Below, piece after piece: positions 63,357 to 64,000 of a stretch of 64,000 nt of DNA; within the stretch, counting starts at the first letter, position 1, and the number at the start of each line of letters is the position of its first letter. Origin of the DNA: Dactylis glomerata (lineage: Eukaryota > Streptophyta > Magnoliopsida > Poales > Poaceae); contig QXEO01000546.1 of NCBI GenBank assembly GCA_007115705.1, positions 5,730,124-5,794,123 on the forward strand, in the 5' to 3' direction. Made by a program: the position numbers and the translations under genes. Below the pieces are notes generated by a model that worked only from the letters and a program-made list of their open reading frames with translations, did not search any database and had not been told where the DNA came from.

Positions 63357-64000
63357 GCACGCTACACACCAAACGCCACAAAGGCTCACCTTATTCTCCT
63401 CGCGCCCTCGCACAAAGCAAGATGCCACGATCCACTATGGAACACTTGAGGGCGGTCACCGAACCCGTACAAGCTTGGGGCAATCTCCACAACTTAATTG
63501 GAGGCTCCCAAGAATCGCCACAAAGGCACCACAAAGGTTGGGAATCTCCACAACTTAATTGGAGGCCCCAAGTATATGCCACAAAGGCCACTAAGCCGTC
63601 TAGGGTTCCAAGAACCCAAGAGTAACAAGCTCACGAACTTTCACTTACCGAATCTCCGAGGAGAACTCAAACCGATGCACCAAATGCAATGGCAAGAGCA
63701 CACAAAGTGCTCAAATCCTTCTCTCCCAAATTCTACCAAAGCAACAAATGCTATGGAGGAATATGAGAGGAAGAACAAAGGAAATCAACAAATGAACTCC
63801 AAGATCTAGATCCCAATGGTTCCCCTCACTTAGAGGAGAAATTGATTGGTGGAAATATAGATCTAGATCTCCTCTCTCTTTTCCCTCAAGAAGATGCAAG
63901 AATCATTGGAGGGATAGGGAGAGAGAGCAAAGCTTCAAGGTCAACAATGGAGGAGAGATAGAATAGGAAGCCAACCAGCCCAAGGAGGAAGAAGGGGGCC
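63357..64000 (-). repeat. Partial LTR related to SIRE-type Copia, reverse orientation
   Basis: On the minus strand it has the same wording as the S LTR: gagcctttgtggcg, then GGAGCCTCCAATT and repeats of CCTTTGTGGC. CCACAACTTAATTGGAGGC occurs twice (about 63488, 63547). It is clearly a related family, not S itself. It continues beyond the window. Confidence 0.5.

Noticed and set aside
62621..63625. 334-codon plus-strand ORF across the N base
   Set aside because: Pro/Arg/Ser-rich, GC-driven, and it crosses the N and the change of sequence type. Overlapping open frames occur on both strands, as in LTR U5/leader regions.

Overview
This window is repeat-dense nuclear DNA from a grass, most likely a Pooideae species (the wheat, barley, oat and ryegrass group). 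The evidence is the family content: Athila-type LTRs opening TGATACGTCTC, a CACTA element starting CACTAGTGG, a Tat-type Gypsy element with an antisense ORF, SIRE-type Copia, a Stowaway-like MITE and a TRIM. I see no complete host gene. Almost all of the 64 kb is transposable elements, many nested in one another. Letters below are my own labels.

Left block (1-16.8 kb). Element C (Gypsy-like, only its 3' end and 3' LTR, 12687-14534) appears to have received element B (Athila lineage, plus strand, 3' portion, ending at about 12686). B received CACTA element K (1833-9844, TSD CAA). K carries a four-exon, 1,246-codon minus-strand gene with two in-frame stops, a small downstream ORF with an RNase H1 N-terminal (viroplasmin) domain, and only the C-terminal piece of its TNPD transposase. 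A TRIM element (16008-16294, TSD TACTG) lies in otherwise unclassified DNA.

Centre-left (16.8-30.2 kb). Element S (16830-28208, TSD ACCCA) is a young, nearly intact SIRE-type Copia element. Its LTRs are 1,174 and 1,175 bp with about 8 substitutions counted by eye. Besides gag and pol it has a third ORF with an apparent GT-AG intron and a gene-like 5' region. A near-palindrome, CCGGCTATAGCCGG and variants, is clustered just upstream of the LTR TATA box, upstream of ORF3 and inside the ORF3 intron. S sits in an older LTR-like sequence (H). A gene-like but unassigned segment and a MITE follow.

Right block (30.2-62 kb). This is a four-level nest with target-site duplications readable at the three inner levels. 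Copia element D (plus; LTR at 30216, pol resuming at 61095) contains Tat-type element E (minus, 32256-61089, TSD CTCTG). E contains Athila-type element F (minus, 42383-58514, TSD TCCGC). F contains Athila-type element A (plus, 42901-51255, TSD TGTCT). LTR divergence falls with depth: E about 3.7%, A about 0.3%. E carries a six-exon antisense ORF with its own TATA box. A keeps an open gag-protease frame but has no pol, so it is non-autonomous. In F the LTR has been extended over a relic primer-binding site, and the LTR/PPT junction is tandemly duplicated.

Right edge (62-64 kb). D is broken again by another LTR-like sequence (G, from 61991). After one ambiguous base (63356) comes a reverse-oriented LTR related to that of S.

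All family calls come from reading motifs by eye. No database search was run. LTR differences are hand counts.
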